Assembly: GCA_020635855.1 (NCBI GenBank) | Contig: JACJYZ010000004.1 | Span: 186,001 to 250,000 of the forward strand | Direction of reading: 5' to 3' | From: Flavobacteriales bacterium | GTDB lineage: Bacteria > Bacteroidota > Bacteroidia > JACJYZ01 | Length of the DNA stretch: 64,000 nt | In this document: positions 43,152 to 52,045 of the stretch, piece after piece | How positions within the stretch are numbered: the stretch's first letter is position 1 | How the letters are laid out: each line of letters begins with the position of its first letter | The notes under the pieces: model-generated | Database searches by the model: none | The model's input: only the letters and a program-made list of their open reading frames with translations | What the model was told of the DNA's origin: nothing | Translations under genes and position numbers: made by a program

Positions 43152-43184
43152 CCGATGAAAGCGGGATTAAAAACGCATTAATGT
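43152..43184. promoter_or_regulatory. Three phased 11-bp repeats, putative OmpR-family operator (array B)
   Basis: CCGATGAAAGC, GGGATTAAAAA and CGCATTAATGT (43152-43162, 43163-43173, 43174-43184) share the AT(G/T)AA core at the same place in each 11-base unit and resemble array A. They lie 52 bases before the GT2 gene, with the last unit touching the kinase stop codon. Confidence 0.5.
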
Positions 43185-44578
43185 CAATGGGAGGCCTGAA
43201 TAACCTCCGTTTTGCACGGAGGAAACCGAACGGTGAACGTACTTCCTTGATCCTGAATCGAAACAACCGACAGCTCTCCTCCGTGCAGTTTAACAATGCG
43301 GTCAACAATGGAAAGTCCGATACCATGACCGGGGATACCTGCCGTGTTTTTCCCCCGATGGAACGGTTCGAATATCCGCCGCAGGTCTTCTTTGGGAATA
43401 CCGATGCCCTGGTCAGAAAAACTCAGCAACAGCTGCGGCCCGGAAGTGGAAACATGTACCCTGACGGTGTGGTTCGAACTGTACTTGCAGCCATTCTCCA
43501 TGAGGTTCTGAAGGGCTGATTTCAGGAGATTCTCAATTCCGTCTACAGTGAGTTGTTCTTCCGATTCCAGGGTTTCATCCAACGTGATCTCCACCTGGCT
43601 TTCGGGCTGACGACGGATGACTTCCGACCTTACCTGCCAAAGCACGTCGTCAATGCGAACGGGCTTGAAATCTCCTTCCCGTTTTTCGGTAGACGCCTGT
43701 GCCAGCAGGAGCAGGCGGTTCGAGATCATGTTCAGGCTCTTCATGTCTTCCAGCACGGAAGCCACCGTCTTCTTATATTCTTCCGTACTTCTATCGCGCA
43801 TCATCAGTACTTCGAGTTGCCCGGTGATTGCGGTCAGCGGGGTACGTAACTCATGGGATGCATTGGCGATGAAGTTCTTCTGCATGTTGAATGCTTCTTC
43901 CAGTCGTCCCAGCATCTCGTTGAATGTTTGGGCGAGTTTGGCCACTTCGTCCTGGTGGTTGCCTTCATCCACCCTGAGGTTCAGGCTGGATATGGTGATT
44001 CGTTTCACCTGGCCCACTACTTTTGAGATGGGGTTCAATGCACGACCGGCGAATACACGTCCCAGGAACAAAACCAGCACAACACTGGCACCGAATACCA
44101 ATGCCATCACCATGCGGAGGTTCTTCAGTTTTTTAAGTCCGTATATATCCACCGCGGCAGCCACCACCACAAAATGATCCTCCCGATCGGCATAGGTGTA
44201 CCCCAGGATTTCATAATCATCCTGAAGAAAAGCCATTTCCCCTACCTTACGGATCTTCTCCAGCAAGGCCGGATTTACCTGTATGATCTTGTCTTCGTCT
44301 GTGGAAAAGAGAATGTCATTCCGGTCATCATAAATTGTGATCTTCTCAAGTGGCAGGCTGGAAGGATTGGCGGTTTCGATTTTCCTCAGCAAACCCACAT
44401 CCACTTCATCCACCTCAATCAACAACTTGGCGGTATTGGAGGATTTGCTTCGCAAGCGATCGTAAAAGTCATCTCTTCTGTAATCAGCGGAAAGGATGTA
44501 GATCGCCGCCAGTGACACGAGCAGAACAAGTGCCACCAGGGCCGCGAAGAGGTAGGTGAGTTTCTGGCGTATTTGCAC
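43184..44578 (-). CDS. Sensor histidine kinase
   Basis: 464 residues: membrane helix 1 (about 8-30), a periplasmic sensor (about 31-150), membrane helix 2 (about 153-174), HAMP (about 176-228), a HisKA dimerisation domain with the phospho-accepting His242 in NASHELRTPLTA, and an HATPase domain with NLMENGCKYS (N box), DQGIGIPKEDLRRIFEPF (G1/F) and GHGIGLSIV (G2). This is the orthodox class I layout. It lies four bases after the regulator gene. The sensed signal is unknown; heavy-metal or envelope-stress kinases look similar. Confidence 0.95.
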   Translation of the reverse strand: MQIRQKLTYLFAALVALVLLVSLAAIYILSADYRRDDFYDRLRSKSSNTAKLLIEVDEVDVGLLRKIETANPSSLPLEKITIYDDRNDILFSTDEDKIIQVNPALLEKIRKVGEMAFLQDDYEILGYTYADREDHFVVVAAAVDIYGLKKLKNLRMVMALVFGASVVLVLFLGRVFAGRALNPISKVVGQVKRITISSLNLRVDEGNHQDEVAKLAQTFNEMLGRLEEAFNMQKNFIANASHELRTPLTAITGQLEVLMMRDRSTEEYKKTVASVLEDMKSLNMISNRLLLLAQASTEKREGDFKPVRIDDVLWQVRSEVIRRQPESQVEITLDETLESEEQLTVDGIENLLKSALQNLMENGCKYSSNHTVRVHVSTSGPQLLLSFSDQGIGIPKEDLRRIFEPFHRGKNTAGIPGHGIGLSIVDRIVKLHGGELSVVSIQDQGSTFTVRFPPCKTEVIQASH

Positions 44579-44582
44579 GGAA

Positions 44583-45257
44583 TCAGTCTTGCAGTATGTA
44601 TCCCATTCCGATCCGGGTCTGGATCAGTTTGTGGTCGAAATTGCGGTCGATCTTTTTTCTCAGCAGGTTCACATATACATCCACCACATTGGTACCCGTA
44701 TCGAAGGTGATGTCCCAAACCTTTTCGGCGATATCCACCCTGGACACCACACGTCCCCGGTTGCGCATCAGGTACTCAAGCAATGCGAATTCTTTGGCCG
44801 TAAGGGAAATGGTCTGGTTGTTTCTGACGGCTATTTTCTTGTCCAGATCCAGCGTGAGGTCTCCTACCACGAGCTGGTTGGACTGCTTCAATTCGGCGGA
44901 GGACCGCCTGGTTAACGCACGGATCCTGACCAGCAATTCCTTGAATTCAAAAGGCTTCACCAGGTAATCATCGGCGCCCGCATCAAAGCCCGACACCTTG
45001 TCTTCGGTGGTACCCAGGGCGGTCAGCATGAGTACCGGCAATTGGGGCTTCTCCGCCTTCAGCCAGGCACATAGTTCAAGGCCATTCAGGTGGGGGATGA
45101 TTACATCCAGTACCACCAGGTCGAAAGATTGTGTTTGTGCCATCCTTTTCCCCATCAAACCATCGTACACCACTTCGGTCTGGTAACCGTTCTCCTCCAG
45201 GCCCTGCTGCACAAAAGCGGCCAGTTTGGGTTCGTCTTCGATGATCAGGATGCGCAT
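44583..45257 (-). CDS. Response regulator, OmpR/PhoB family
   Basis: 224 residues from the ATG at 45257 (MRILIIEDEPKLAAF). The receiver domain has the acidic pocket EDE, the phospho-acceptor Asp51 in LVVLDVIIP, Thr in MLTALG and Lys in VKPF. The C-terminal winged helix carries LTAKEFALLEYLMRNRGRV and NVVDVYVNLLRKKID, the DNA-recognition region of the family. The open frame to 45383 is not used since it would cross the promoter element at 45278. Its targets may include the 11-bp repeat arrays downstream. Confidence 0.96.
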   Translation of the reverse strand: MRILIIEDEPKLAAFVQQGLEENGYQTEVVYDGLMGKRMAQTQSFDLVVLDVIIPHLNGLELCAWLKAEKPQLPVLMLTALGTTEDKVSGFDAGADDYLVKPFEFKELLVRIRALTRRSSAELKQSNQLVVGDLTLDLDKKIAVRNNQTISLTAKEFALLEYLMRNRGRVVSRVDIAEKVWDITFDTGTNVVDVYVNLLRKKIDRNFDHKLIQTRIGMGYILQD

Positions 45258-45277
45258 GGAAAAAGGTATGAATGAAT

Positions 45278-45285
45278 CAAAGGTA
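45278..45285 (-). promoter_or_regulatory. Putative -7 element for the two-component operon
   Basis: Minus-strand TACCTTTG, 20 bases before the regulator ATG at 45257. No -33 TTTG at the usual distance. Confidence 0.5.
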
Positions 45286-45314
45286 TGAAAAGGACCGATG
45301 TGTTGATGTATGCC

Positions 45315-45322
45315 TACCTTTG
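45315..45322 (+). promoter_or_regulatory. Putative -7 element for the methyltransferase-like gene
   Basis: Plus-strand TACCTTTG, five bases before the ATG at 45328. If used, transcription would begin at or just before that start codon. Confidence 0.45.
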
Positions 45323-45327
45323 TCCAC

Positions 45328-46341
45328 ATGTTACAAAACAGGCAACCCTCCGTATGGACGCAATACCTCGCTGAAATGGTCATGGTGTGGGTGCCCGTTG
45401 GGATCTATCACAGCCTGCCCTACTACCAATGGTTTCTCAATCCGCGTCTCCAGGCATGCATATGGGTGATGGCATCCGTGTATACGGTATATGCATGGTT
45501 CGTGGCGCGTGCAAAAGTGGCTTCCGGTGAGGTAACCAAAGGCATCCTGATGGGACGTTTTCTGTCGCATGTGGCCGGGGTCATCATACGTCGAAAGTCA
45601 TCCCCTGTTGTACACGAAGAGCGAACCGCCTTCCTTGCATTCCTGGTGAAAGCTTACTACATCCCGGTGATGCTCAATTTCACTTACCGCAACCTGGCAA
45701 ACCTGAAATACTATGTACTGCATTCGTCCGATGATTTTTCTACCTACCAGGGAATTTCACTGTTCAATCATTGGATGTTTCCGCTGCTGGTATCGCTTTG
45801 CTACGTCACCCTCACCCTGGTTTACCTGTTCGGATATGTGGTGGAGATGCCGGCCCTGAACAACCGCGTGAAATCAGTTGACACCACCTTGCTGGGATGG
45901 GCCGTGACCCTGGCATGCTACCCACCCTTTTCAAATGAAATTTCGAGGCATGTTCCTTTTGAGATCAACATCAACGCAAGTTTCGGCACCGAAACACTCA
46001 CAATGATCGTGCGGCTTGTGATGTTGGCGCTGATGGGTATGATGTTCTGGAGTGTGGCTGTGCTCGGGGTCAGATGTTCAAACCTGACCAACCGGGGCAT
46101 CATCACCACGGGTCCCTACAAGATCATTCGTCATCCGCACTACATGGCCAAAAACCTGATGTGGTGGTTCACCATCCTTCCCGCCATCCCCGGTCGCCCC
46201 ATCGTTATCCTGTATATGGCGCTGTGGACGGCCATTTACCTGTTAAGGGGCATCACAGAAGAAATGCACCTCAAATCCGATCCGGCTTACCAGGCATACT
46301 GCCAGCAGGTCAGATGGAAGTTCATTCCGGGCATCTGGTAA
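45328..46341 (+). CDS. Membrane protein of the isoprenylcysteine/phospholipid methyltransferase superfamily
   Basis: About 337 residues and seven or so membrane helices. The C-terminal third holds the ICMT/PEMT-type SAM-binding signature: TTGPYKIIRHPHYMAKNLMW, then RGITEEMHLKSDPAYQAYC, ending near the membrane. The N-terminal two thirds (WTQYLAEMVMVWVPVGIYHS onwards) resemble nothing I can name. The true substrate is unknown; lipids or membrane-bound small molecules are likely. An upstream ATG at 45310 lies before the promoter element, so 45328 is preferred; ATG 45376 is also possible. It is divergent from the two-component genes. Confidence 0.78.
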   Translation: MLQNRQPSVWTQYLAEMVMVWVPVGIYHSLPYYQWFLNPRLQACIWVMASVYTVYAWFVARAKVASGEVTKGILMGRFLSHVAGVIIRRKSSPVVHEERTAFLAFLVKAYYIPVMLNFTYRNLANLKYYVLHSSDDFSTYQGISLFNHWMFPLLVSLCYVTLTLVYLFGYVVEMPALNNRVKSVDTTLLGWAVTLACYPPFSNEISRHVPFEININASFGTETLTMIVRLVMLALMGMMFWSVAVLGVRCSNLTNRGIITTGPYKIIRHPHYMAKNLMWWFTILPAIPGRPIVILYMALWTAIYLLRGITEEMHLKSDPAYQAYCQQVRWKFIPGIW

Positions 46342-46349
46342 TCCCCCAA

Positions 46350-46384
46350 CAAAAAACAGGCGGCCCCGTACGGAACCGCCTGTT
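46350..46384 (-). terminator. Terminator between the methyltransferase-like gene and the S8 protease
   Basis: AACAGGCGG and CCGCCTGTT (46355-46363, 46376-46384) form a nine-base stem. On the minus strand it is followed by TTTTTTG, so it mainly ends the protease transcript. Confidence 0.82.
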
Positions 46385-46405
46385 CTGAATTCAGGTCTTA
46401 CCCAA

Positions 46406-49400
46406 TTATTCCTTCACGAACCGGATCATGGCCTCACCACCGTTGAGGGTAATGAAGTACAATCCCCGGGGAAGTGTTGATACATCCAGCGTGGTGTATT
46501 GGTTCTGCAGCATCACCTGCTTCACCAGTTTTCCTGCCACATCCGTGATGCGCATGTCAGCGGGCTGTTGTGGTGTTCTGCCCAGTTTCACTTGTACCTG
46601 GCCGGTAGCCGGGTTGGGGTAAAGTTCCACTGTGCCTTCCGCCAGTTCACGAACGCCCACCGAAGTGATGGTCACCGTGTCCATGGTGGTATCCGCACCA
46701 CAACCGTTGTTCACAATCAATTGAACATAATAGGTGCCATTCACGGTGTATGTGTGACCGGGGTTTTCCAGGTAGCTGATGCCGCCGTCGCCGAAATCCC
46801 ACTGCCATGTATCGGCATTGGTGGAGGTGCTGGTGAAGGATACCGAATCGCCCACTACATCATGACTGATACCTGCGGTAGGCACCGACACGGTAGGCGT
46901 AACGGCCAGATCGCTGTTGGAGCTGGTGCCGCATGCATTGGTTGCAGATACGCTCACGTTACCGGAAGCGCTGCCCACCGTGGCCGAGATGCTGCTGATG
47001 GTACTGGTACCGGTCCAGTCGCCGGGAAGCGTCCACGAATAGGTTGCACCTGATACGCTCGGTACGTTGTACACTTCGGTGGCACCGGGGCACGGTGTGG
47101 TATTGCCTGAAATCGTTCCCGGGGTTGCCGGCGTAGTGATCACAGAGATATAACCGTACCTGGTTTTGGTTTTTGCACCGCTGCCATCGTTGGCATCCAG
47201 GGTTACATCGTACACACCCGGGGTGCTATAGGTGATGGTCGGATTTTGTTGGGTCGATGTTCCGGGTGTACCACCGGGGAACGTCCAGTTCCAGATGGTG
47301 GGCGCACTGCCGGTGGACTGGTCGGTGAAAGTAACCGAACCGCCTGCGCATACCTGCAGCTTGTCGGCAGTGAAATCAGGTACCAGCGGGTTCTTGAGGT
47401 TCTTCCATTTCCACATACCTTTTGCGGAAGCGCTTTCATTGAACCAACCTGACCAACCGGTGATGGAATCCAGGAACTCAACACATGTGTGCGGTTCGGT
47501 GTCGATGATGTTCCAGTTGGTTCCGCCGTCGGAGCTGAATGCAGAACCTGAACCGCCGCTGGCCGCGCCTACGGAGAACACCGTGTTGGTGTTTTCGATC
47601 CAGCATACATCACCACCATACAAAGTTCCGGTAGTGGTAACAGCCGACCAGGTGGCACCGGCGTCTGTACTTCTCCACACCTTTTTGGAATTGTTGATGA
47701 TGATACCGTTTGAAGCATCTTTGAAGGATACCCTTCCGCTCTCACTGGTTCCGCCGAAATCTGTCAGCGGGGTTTGGGCCACGGCCCAGGTCATGCCCTT
47801 GTCGCTGGAACGGTACAACCGCCCTTTGTTGGTGGTGAACCAAACGCTGTTACCCACCACTTCGATCTGGCCGGTATAACCGTATTCGCCGCTCACCGGG
47901 TCGGGGATGTTGGCACCGGACACCTGTGTCCATGTGGTACCTCCGTTGGTGGTGGTGTACAATTCGAAATCACCGTTGATGGGGTCGCCCATGCAGAAAC
48001 CGGTGTTGGCATCCCAGAAGTGCACGATGTTGGTGAACGAGGATGCGTTGCTGTAGGTCGCGGTGGATTGGCGCGTCCAGGTGGAGCCACCATTGGTGGT
48101 TTTCCAGATACCACCGTTGCCACTGCCGGTGTTCGGCGCTGCCGCCACCCATGCCGTGTTGGCATCAATGGCAAACACCATTGCGATGAGCAGTTTGGTA
48201 TCGCCCAGGCCGAATGTACCCGGGGTCCAGGTAGCACCGCCGTCGGTGGTCTTGGTGAACTCCTGGATATTGGCTGCGTTACCGGAACCGTCGTAGGCAG
48301 TTGCCCACACCACGTTCTTATCCACGATGGAGATATTGGTGATACCCCTGTTGGCCGTGGAGAAACCGCTGTTCTGCTGTTCCCAAGCACCGAACGGCTC
48401 AAGGCTCACATGAATGTAGGTGGTTTTGGTTTTGGTATTGTTGTTCTGAGAGTTGGTCACTTTCAGCGATACGTTGTAGTCGCCGGGGGCGGTGTATTTG
48501 ATGGCCGGGGGTGTTTTGCCGTTGTAAGTGGCCGGCGTACCTCCTGTGAATGTCCACTCCCATGTGGTGATGGCGTTGCCGCCTCCCACCGAGTTATCGG
48601 TGAAGGTGGTGCTGTCGCCTACATATAGCTGAACCTGGTCTGCAAAGAAATCCGCAATGGGGTCGCCTGTAAGCGTGCTTTGCACACACTGCATGGCCTT
48701 GGTGGCATCAATGCGCGGACCGATGCTTTGGTTGATGGTTTTACCGGTTGACTTCAGGCAGCTTTCGATCTCTGCGGGTGTCATGGTCGGATTCACGCTG
48801 AGCATCAAACCCACGAGTCCGGCTGCAAACGGAGTAGCCATGGAAGTACCGCCCATGCGACCGTAACCGCTTGAAGTGGTATACACACTGCTGAGCAACC
48901 CGCCGTAAGAATGGCCACCCGGAGATGCGATGTCCACCCATGAATCTCCACCCGCGTTGTAGTTGGAGAAGCTGGAGCGACTGTCGTTCACGTCCACGGA
49001 ACCTACGCAGATCACATTGTCATAAGCACCCGGATAGGACATGGTGGTGGTGGCATCGTTACCAGCCGCCGCCATGAAAACCACTTCGGGGTAAGCGTTG
49101 ATGAGGTCCTGGAAGGCCTGGCTGAAATCAGGGCCGCCGAAAGACATGCTCACCACGTGCGCACCGTTCTGGCAGGCCCAAAGCACACCGTCATATGTAT
49201 AGTAGAGCGACTGACCGTCTGCAGCACTGTTGGGTGTGGTCTTCACACCGATCAGTTCAACGGCTGCACCCAATGATGCGATACCGCGGCTGTTGTTGAT
49301 GTCTGCGGTCGCGAGTCCGGCACAGTGTGTACCGTGTGACCACGATTGGTCCTGGCTGTACTGTTTGGGCGGGGTGGGGTCGTCATCCCCATCAGCCACG

Positions 49401-49960
49401 TCACGTTTCTTGAAGGTGGTCAGGTCCAGGTGATCCGTGTAAACGGCGTTGTCCACAATCGCCACTTTCACTTCATGACGGCCGGTGCTGATGTCCCAGG
49501 CGGTGGACGCACCCACCTGGTCGAGGTACCATTTATCGGTACCGCTGTAATAGGTGTCGTTGGGTGTGTAATCAATTTTGTAGATGGGTGCCTTCTCGGC
49601 GTATTCCACGAGGTCACTGTTCTTCAGTGCCGCGATAATCTCGTCGATACGGGTGTAGTCATCGAAATGCACGCGGAACACTTTGCGAAGATCCGCCTTG
49701 CCGGTGTAATAGGCAGGTCTTTCGAGTTGAGAGACGGCGAAAGACCGCAGCGCCTTTTGCAGGGCGGGGTATTGGGCCATCGACTCGACCTTGCTGTACA
49801 CGTTGGGGTCGGGTTGAACTTCACGTGCACCGATGTTCGCATCGGCCACATCTTTCATTTTAAAGACCACGGTTCCGTCCAGAAAGTCCGGGCTGTAGGT
49901 CTGGGAGAATGCGCTGACAGCAATGGCCATCGCAGCAAACAGCATCAAGATCTTTTTCAT
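46406..49960 (-). CDS. Secreted subtilisin-like (S8) protease with PKD repeats and T9SS sorting domain
   Basis: 1184 residues. Signal peptide (MLFAAMAIAVSAFSQ), an N-terminal prodomain-like part (to about 140), then an S8 catalytic domain with the Asp in KVAIVDNAVYTDH, His in WSHGTHCAGLA and Ser in GGTSMATPFAAGL. A PKD domain follows (WEWTFTGGTPATYNGKTPPA to TYIHV), then a long propeller-like region with repeated GGxTW motifs (TTDGGATWTP, TTNGGSTWTR, TTNGGTTWTQ, STDAGATWSA), two further PKD-like domains and a type A sorting domain (VELYPNPATGQVQVKLG to MIRFVKE). The sorting domain directs it through the T9SS, whose SprA is encoded in the same window. It likely degrades proteins outside the cell. 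Confidence 0.95.
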   Translation of the reverse strand: MKKILMLFAAMAIAVSAFSQTYSPDFLDGTVVFKMKDVADANIGAREVQPDPNVYSKVESMAQYPALQKALRSFAVSQLERPAYYTGKADLRKVFRVHFDDYTRIDEIIAALKNSDLVEYAEKAPIYKIDYTPNDTYYSGTDKWYLDQVGASTAWDISTGRHEVKVAIVDNAVYTDHLDLTTFKKRDVADGDDDPTPPKQYSQDQSWSHGTHCAGLATADINNSRGIASLGAAVELIGVKTTPNSAADGQSLYYTYDGVLWACQNGAHVVSMSFGGPDFSQAFQDLINAYPEVVFMAAAGNDATTTMSYPGAYDNVICVGSVDVNDSRSSFSNYNAGGDSWVDIASPGGHSYGGLLSSVYTTSSGYGRMGGTSMATPFAAGLVGLMLSVNPTMTPAEIESCLKSTGKTINQSIGPRIDATKAMQCVQSTLTGDPIADFFADQVQLYVGDSTTFTDNSVGGGNAITTWEWTFTGGTPATYNGKTPPAIKYTAPGDYNVSLKVTNSQNNNTKTKTTYIHVSLEPFGAWEQQNSGFSTANRGITNISIVDKNVVWATAYDGSGNAANIQEFTKTTDGGATWTPGTFGLGDTKLLIAMVFAIDANTAWVAAAPNTGSGNGGIWKTTNGGSTWTRQSTATYSNASSFTNIVHFWDANTGFCMGDPINGDFELYTTTNGGTTWTQVSGANIPDPVSGEYGYTGQIEVVGNSVWFTTNKGRLYRSSDKGMTWAVAQTPLTDFGGTSESGRVSFKDASNGIIINNSKKVWRSTDAGATWSAVTTTGTLYGGDVCWIENTNTVFSVGAASGGSGSAFSSDGGTNWNIIDTEPHTCVEFLDSITGWSGWFNESASAKGMWKWKNLKNPLVPDFTADKLQVCAGGSVTFTDQSTGSAPTIWNWTFPGGTPGTSTQQNPTITYSTPGVYDVTLDANDGSGAKTKTRYGYISVITTPATPGTISGNTTPCPGATEVYNVPSVSGATYSWTLPGDWTGTSTISSISATVGSASGNVSVSATNACGTSSNSDLAVTPTVSVPTAGISHDVVGDSVSFTSTSTNADTWQWDFGDGGISYLENPGHTYTVNGTYYVQLIVNNGCGADTTMDTVTITSVGVRELAEGTVELYPNPATGQVQVKLGRTPQQPADMRITDVAGKLVKQVMLQNQYTTLDVSTLPRGLYFITLNGGEAMIRFVKE

Positions 49961-49991
49961 AGCTATTAATTAAGGGTTGAAATGAGCGTGG

Positions 49992-50022
49992 CCAAGGTAT
50001 AAAAGTTTGTTTCCTTTTCAAA
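49992..50022 (-). promoter_or_regulatory. Promoter of the S8 protease gene
   Basis: Minus-strand TTTG (50019-50022), 19 bases, TACCTTGG (49992-49999; seven of eight to the consensus), 31 bases before the ATG. Confidence 0.6.
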
Positions 50023-50077
50023 GAACAGTATGTTATTTGTGCGTTTGCGAAGATTTACACGCGACAAATAGTATCAC

Positions 50078-51301
50078 TTATTCTTCTAAATCGTACAGGA
50101 AATCATTGTAGGGGTAGCGGAGCACATGCAGGCGTTTTACCTCTTCGTAAAGCAATTCCCGGAAAGCGTCCATGTTCTCTTTTTCTATCGCAGAGATGAA
50201 TACCGCCAGACCGGCCTGTTTGCCCATGTAGCTTTTGCGAAGGTCATCCAACGTCATGTGCTCGCGGGTGAGCGGACCGAGGTCATCGGGATCCTTTTCC
50301 ACATGCCGGTATGCGTCGATCTTGTTAAAGACGATGATCGTGGGTTTGTTCACGGCACCTATCTCCATCAGGGTTTCCTGCACCACCTGCATCTGGTCTT
50401 CAAAATGCGGATGGGAAATATCCACCACGTGCAGCAGCAGGTCGGCTTCACGCACTTCGTCCAGGGTAGACTTGAAGGACTCCACCAGGCTGTGTGGCAG
50501 TTTACGGATGAACCCGACCGTATCGGACAACAGGAAAGGCAGGTTCTTGATCACCACTTTGCGCACGGTGGTATCCAGTGTGGCGAACAATTTGTTCTCA
50601 GCAAACACATCTGATTTGCTGATGAGGTTCATCAGGGTGCTTTTGCCCACGTTGGTATAACCCACGAGCGCCACCCGGATCAACTTACCCCGGTTTTTTC
50701 TTTGCGTGGCTTTTTGCTTGTCGATCTCTGCCAGCTTCTTTTTTAACAGGGATATCTTGTCGCGGATCACACGCCGGTCGGTTTCAATTTCACGTTCACC
50801 CGGCCCACGCATACCGATCCCCCCCTTTTGCCTTTCAAGGTGCGTCCACATCCTTGTCAGACGCGGAAGCAAATACTGGTATTGGGCAAGCTCCACCTGC
50901 GCCCGGGCATGTGCCGTCTGCGCACGTTTCGCGAAGATGTCCAGGATGAGGTTGTTCCGGTCGAGGATTTTGCACTGCAGTTCCTTCTCCAGGTTGCGCA
51001 GTTGCGACGGCGACAATTCATCATCGAAGATGGTCATGGTCACCTTGTGTTCCTTCACATAGAACCTGATCTCTTCCAGTTTACCCGAACCGATGAACGT
51101 TCTGGGGTCCGGACTCCGAAGCTTCTGCGTAAACGTTTTTACAGGCAGCGCACCGGCGGTCTGTGCCAGGAATGCCAGTTCATCCAGGTATTCCTGCAAC
51201 AATTCCTCAGGTTGTTCCTGGGTTACCAATCCGATCAGCACCGCCGTTTCCTGGCCGTGCTCTTCCTGCCGCTGCACCTCTTCAGGCTTACGTTCTTTCA
51301 T
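50078..51301 (-). CDS. hflX: Ribosome-associated GTPase HflX
   Basis: About 407 residues. The HflX N-terminal domain (DPRTFIGSGKLEEI, DELSPSQLRNLEKEL, ILDRNNLILDIFAKRA) and the linker RMWTHLERQKGGIGMRGPGE precede a Ras-like G domain with GYTNVGKST (G1), DTVGFIRKLP (G3), FNKID (G4) and FISAIEKEN (G5). HflX splits stalled or hibernating ribosomes. The ATG at 51301 (MKERKPEEVQ) is the family-like start and lies two bases after the cytochrome gene; the open frame upstream to 51496 runs through that gene. Confidence 0.96.
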   Translation of the reverse strand: MKERKPEEVQRQEEHGQETAVLIGLVTQEQPEELLQEYLDELAFLAQTAGALPVKTFTQKLRSPDPRTFIGSGKLEEIRFYVKEHKVTMTIFDDELSPSQLRNLEKELQCKILDRNNLILDIFAKRAQTAHARAQVELAQYQYLLPRLTRMWTHLERQKGGIGMRGPGEREIETDRRVIRDKISLLKKKLAEIDKQKATQRKNRGKLIRVALVGYTNVGKSTLMNLISKSDVFAENKLFATLDTTVRKVVIKNLPFLLSDTVGFIRKLPHSLVESFKSTLDEVREADLLLHVVDISHPHFEDQMQVVQETLMEIGAVNKPTIIVFNKIDAYRHVEKDPDDLGPLTREHMTLDDLRKSYMGKQAGLAVFISAIEKENMDAFRELLYEEVKRLHVLRYPYNDFLYDLEE

Positions 51302-51303
51302 AC

Positions 51304-51933
51304 TTAACGCAACGACTCGAGGTACTGGGCCACGGCGGAGATGTCTTCCTTGGAAAGCTGGTTGCCGAAAGGCTGCATCAGTTTGCCACCGTCTGTGATC
51401 ACTTTTTCGCGCTCTTCCAAAGACAGATGGCTTGCAGACAGGTCCGATGCCTGGTTCATGCCCAGCTTCCCATCTTGTCCGTGACAGGATATACAATAGC
51501 CGGTGTAGACTTCTTTGCCGTGCGCCATGGCATCATACCCCGGCGCTGTGGTATCCACTGCTTCCGTTTTGGGGCTGCCGAACAATGCCGGGTTTTTGGT
51601 TTCCGAAACGCCGTATGCGTATACCAGCAAGGCCACCGACATCAGCAGCAACGCCTTCCGGTTTTTTTTGATACCGATGATTGCCAACGGAATGGATACC
51701 ACGACGGCCGTTAACTTCGGATGCATCCAGCCGGGTATGCCTCCCATCTCAATCAGCATCCAGATTCCCGTTACCAGGAAACCCGTAGCAACGATCATTT
51801 CCGGTACTTTCACCGCTTTGGAAAGCTTTGCAAGTTTTTCGGGACGTGACACCATGATTGCCGCCTTGGCCAGGTAGATCAGCAGGAAGACCGATACGCA
51901 GATCTTATGAATCAATAACAGATTTTCAAACAT
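51304..51933 (-). CDS. Membrane-bound monohaem cytochrome c
   Basis: 209 residues. The N-terminal half has four membrane helices (LLIHKICVSVFLLIYLAKA, MIVATGFLVTGIWMLIEM, LTAVVVSIPLAIIGI, ALLLMSVALLVYAYGV), resembling SirB2-like proteins. The C-terminal half is a class I cytochrome c with the haem site CISCH in VYTGYCISCHGQDG and the distal Met in GKLMQPFGNQLS. The haem domain would face the periplasm and carry electrons. It is upstream of hflX by two bases. Fusion of the two modules is seen elsewhere in the phylum; the exact redox partner is unknown. Confidence 0.9.
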   Translation of the reverse strand: MFENLLLIHKICVSVFLLIYLAKAAIMVSRPEKLAKLSKAVKVPEMIVATGFLVTGIWMLIEMGGIPGWMHPKLTAVVVSIPLAIIGIKKNRKALLLMSVALLVYAYGVSETKNPALFGSPKTEAVDTTAPGYDAMAHGKEVYTGYCISCHGQDGKLGMNQASDLSASHLSLEEREKVITDGGKLMQPFGNQLSKEDISAVAQYLESLR

Positions 51934-51953
51934 AGGTAAGGTTTTGAGGTCAC

Positions 51954-51961
51954 CAAAAGTA
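51954..51961 (-). promoter_or_regulatory. Putative -7 element for the cytochrome c-hflX unit
   Basis: Minus-strand TACTTTTG, 20 bases before the ATG at 51933. No -33 box is obvious. Confidence 0.45.
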
Positions 51962-51976
51962 ACGAATCGATGTTAA

Positions 51977-52008
51977 TTTGCGGCGGTATGGTAATAAGCA
52001 TATATTTG
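51977..52008 (+). promoter_or_regulatory. Promoter of the amidohydrolase pair
   Basis: Plus-strand TTTG (51977-51980), 20 bases, TATATTTG (52001-52008), 37 bases before the ATG at 52046. Both boxes and spacing match the Bacteroidota consensus. Confidence 0.75.
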
Positions 52009-52045
52009 GCGCGTCGCCGATTTTCAACAAGATTTCAATTCATCC

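Noticed and set aside
47774..48628. Plus-strand open frame of 284 residues inside the S8 protease gene
   Set aside because: Shadow of the repetitive GGxTW and PKD coding; Gly/Val/His-rich with no family resemblance.
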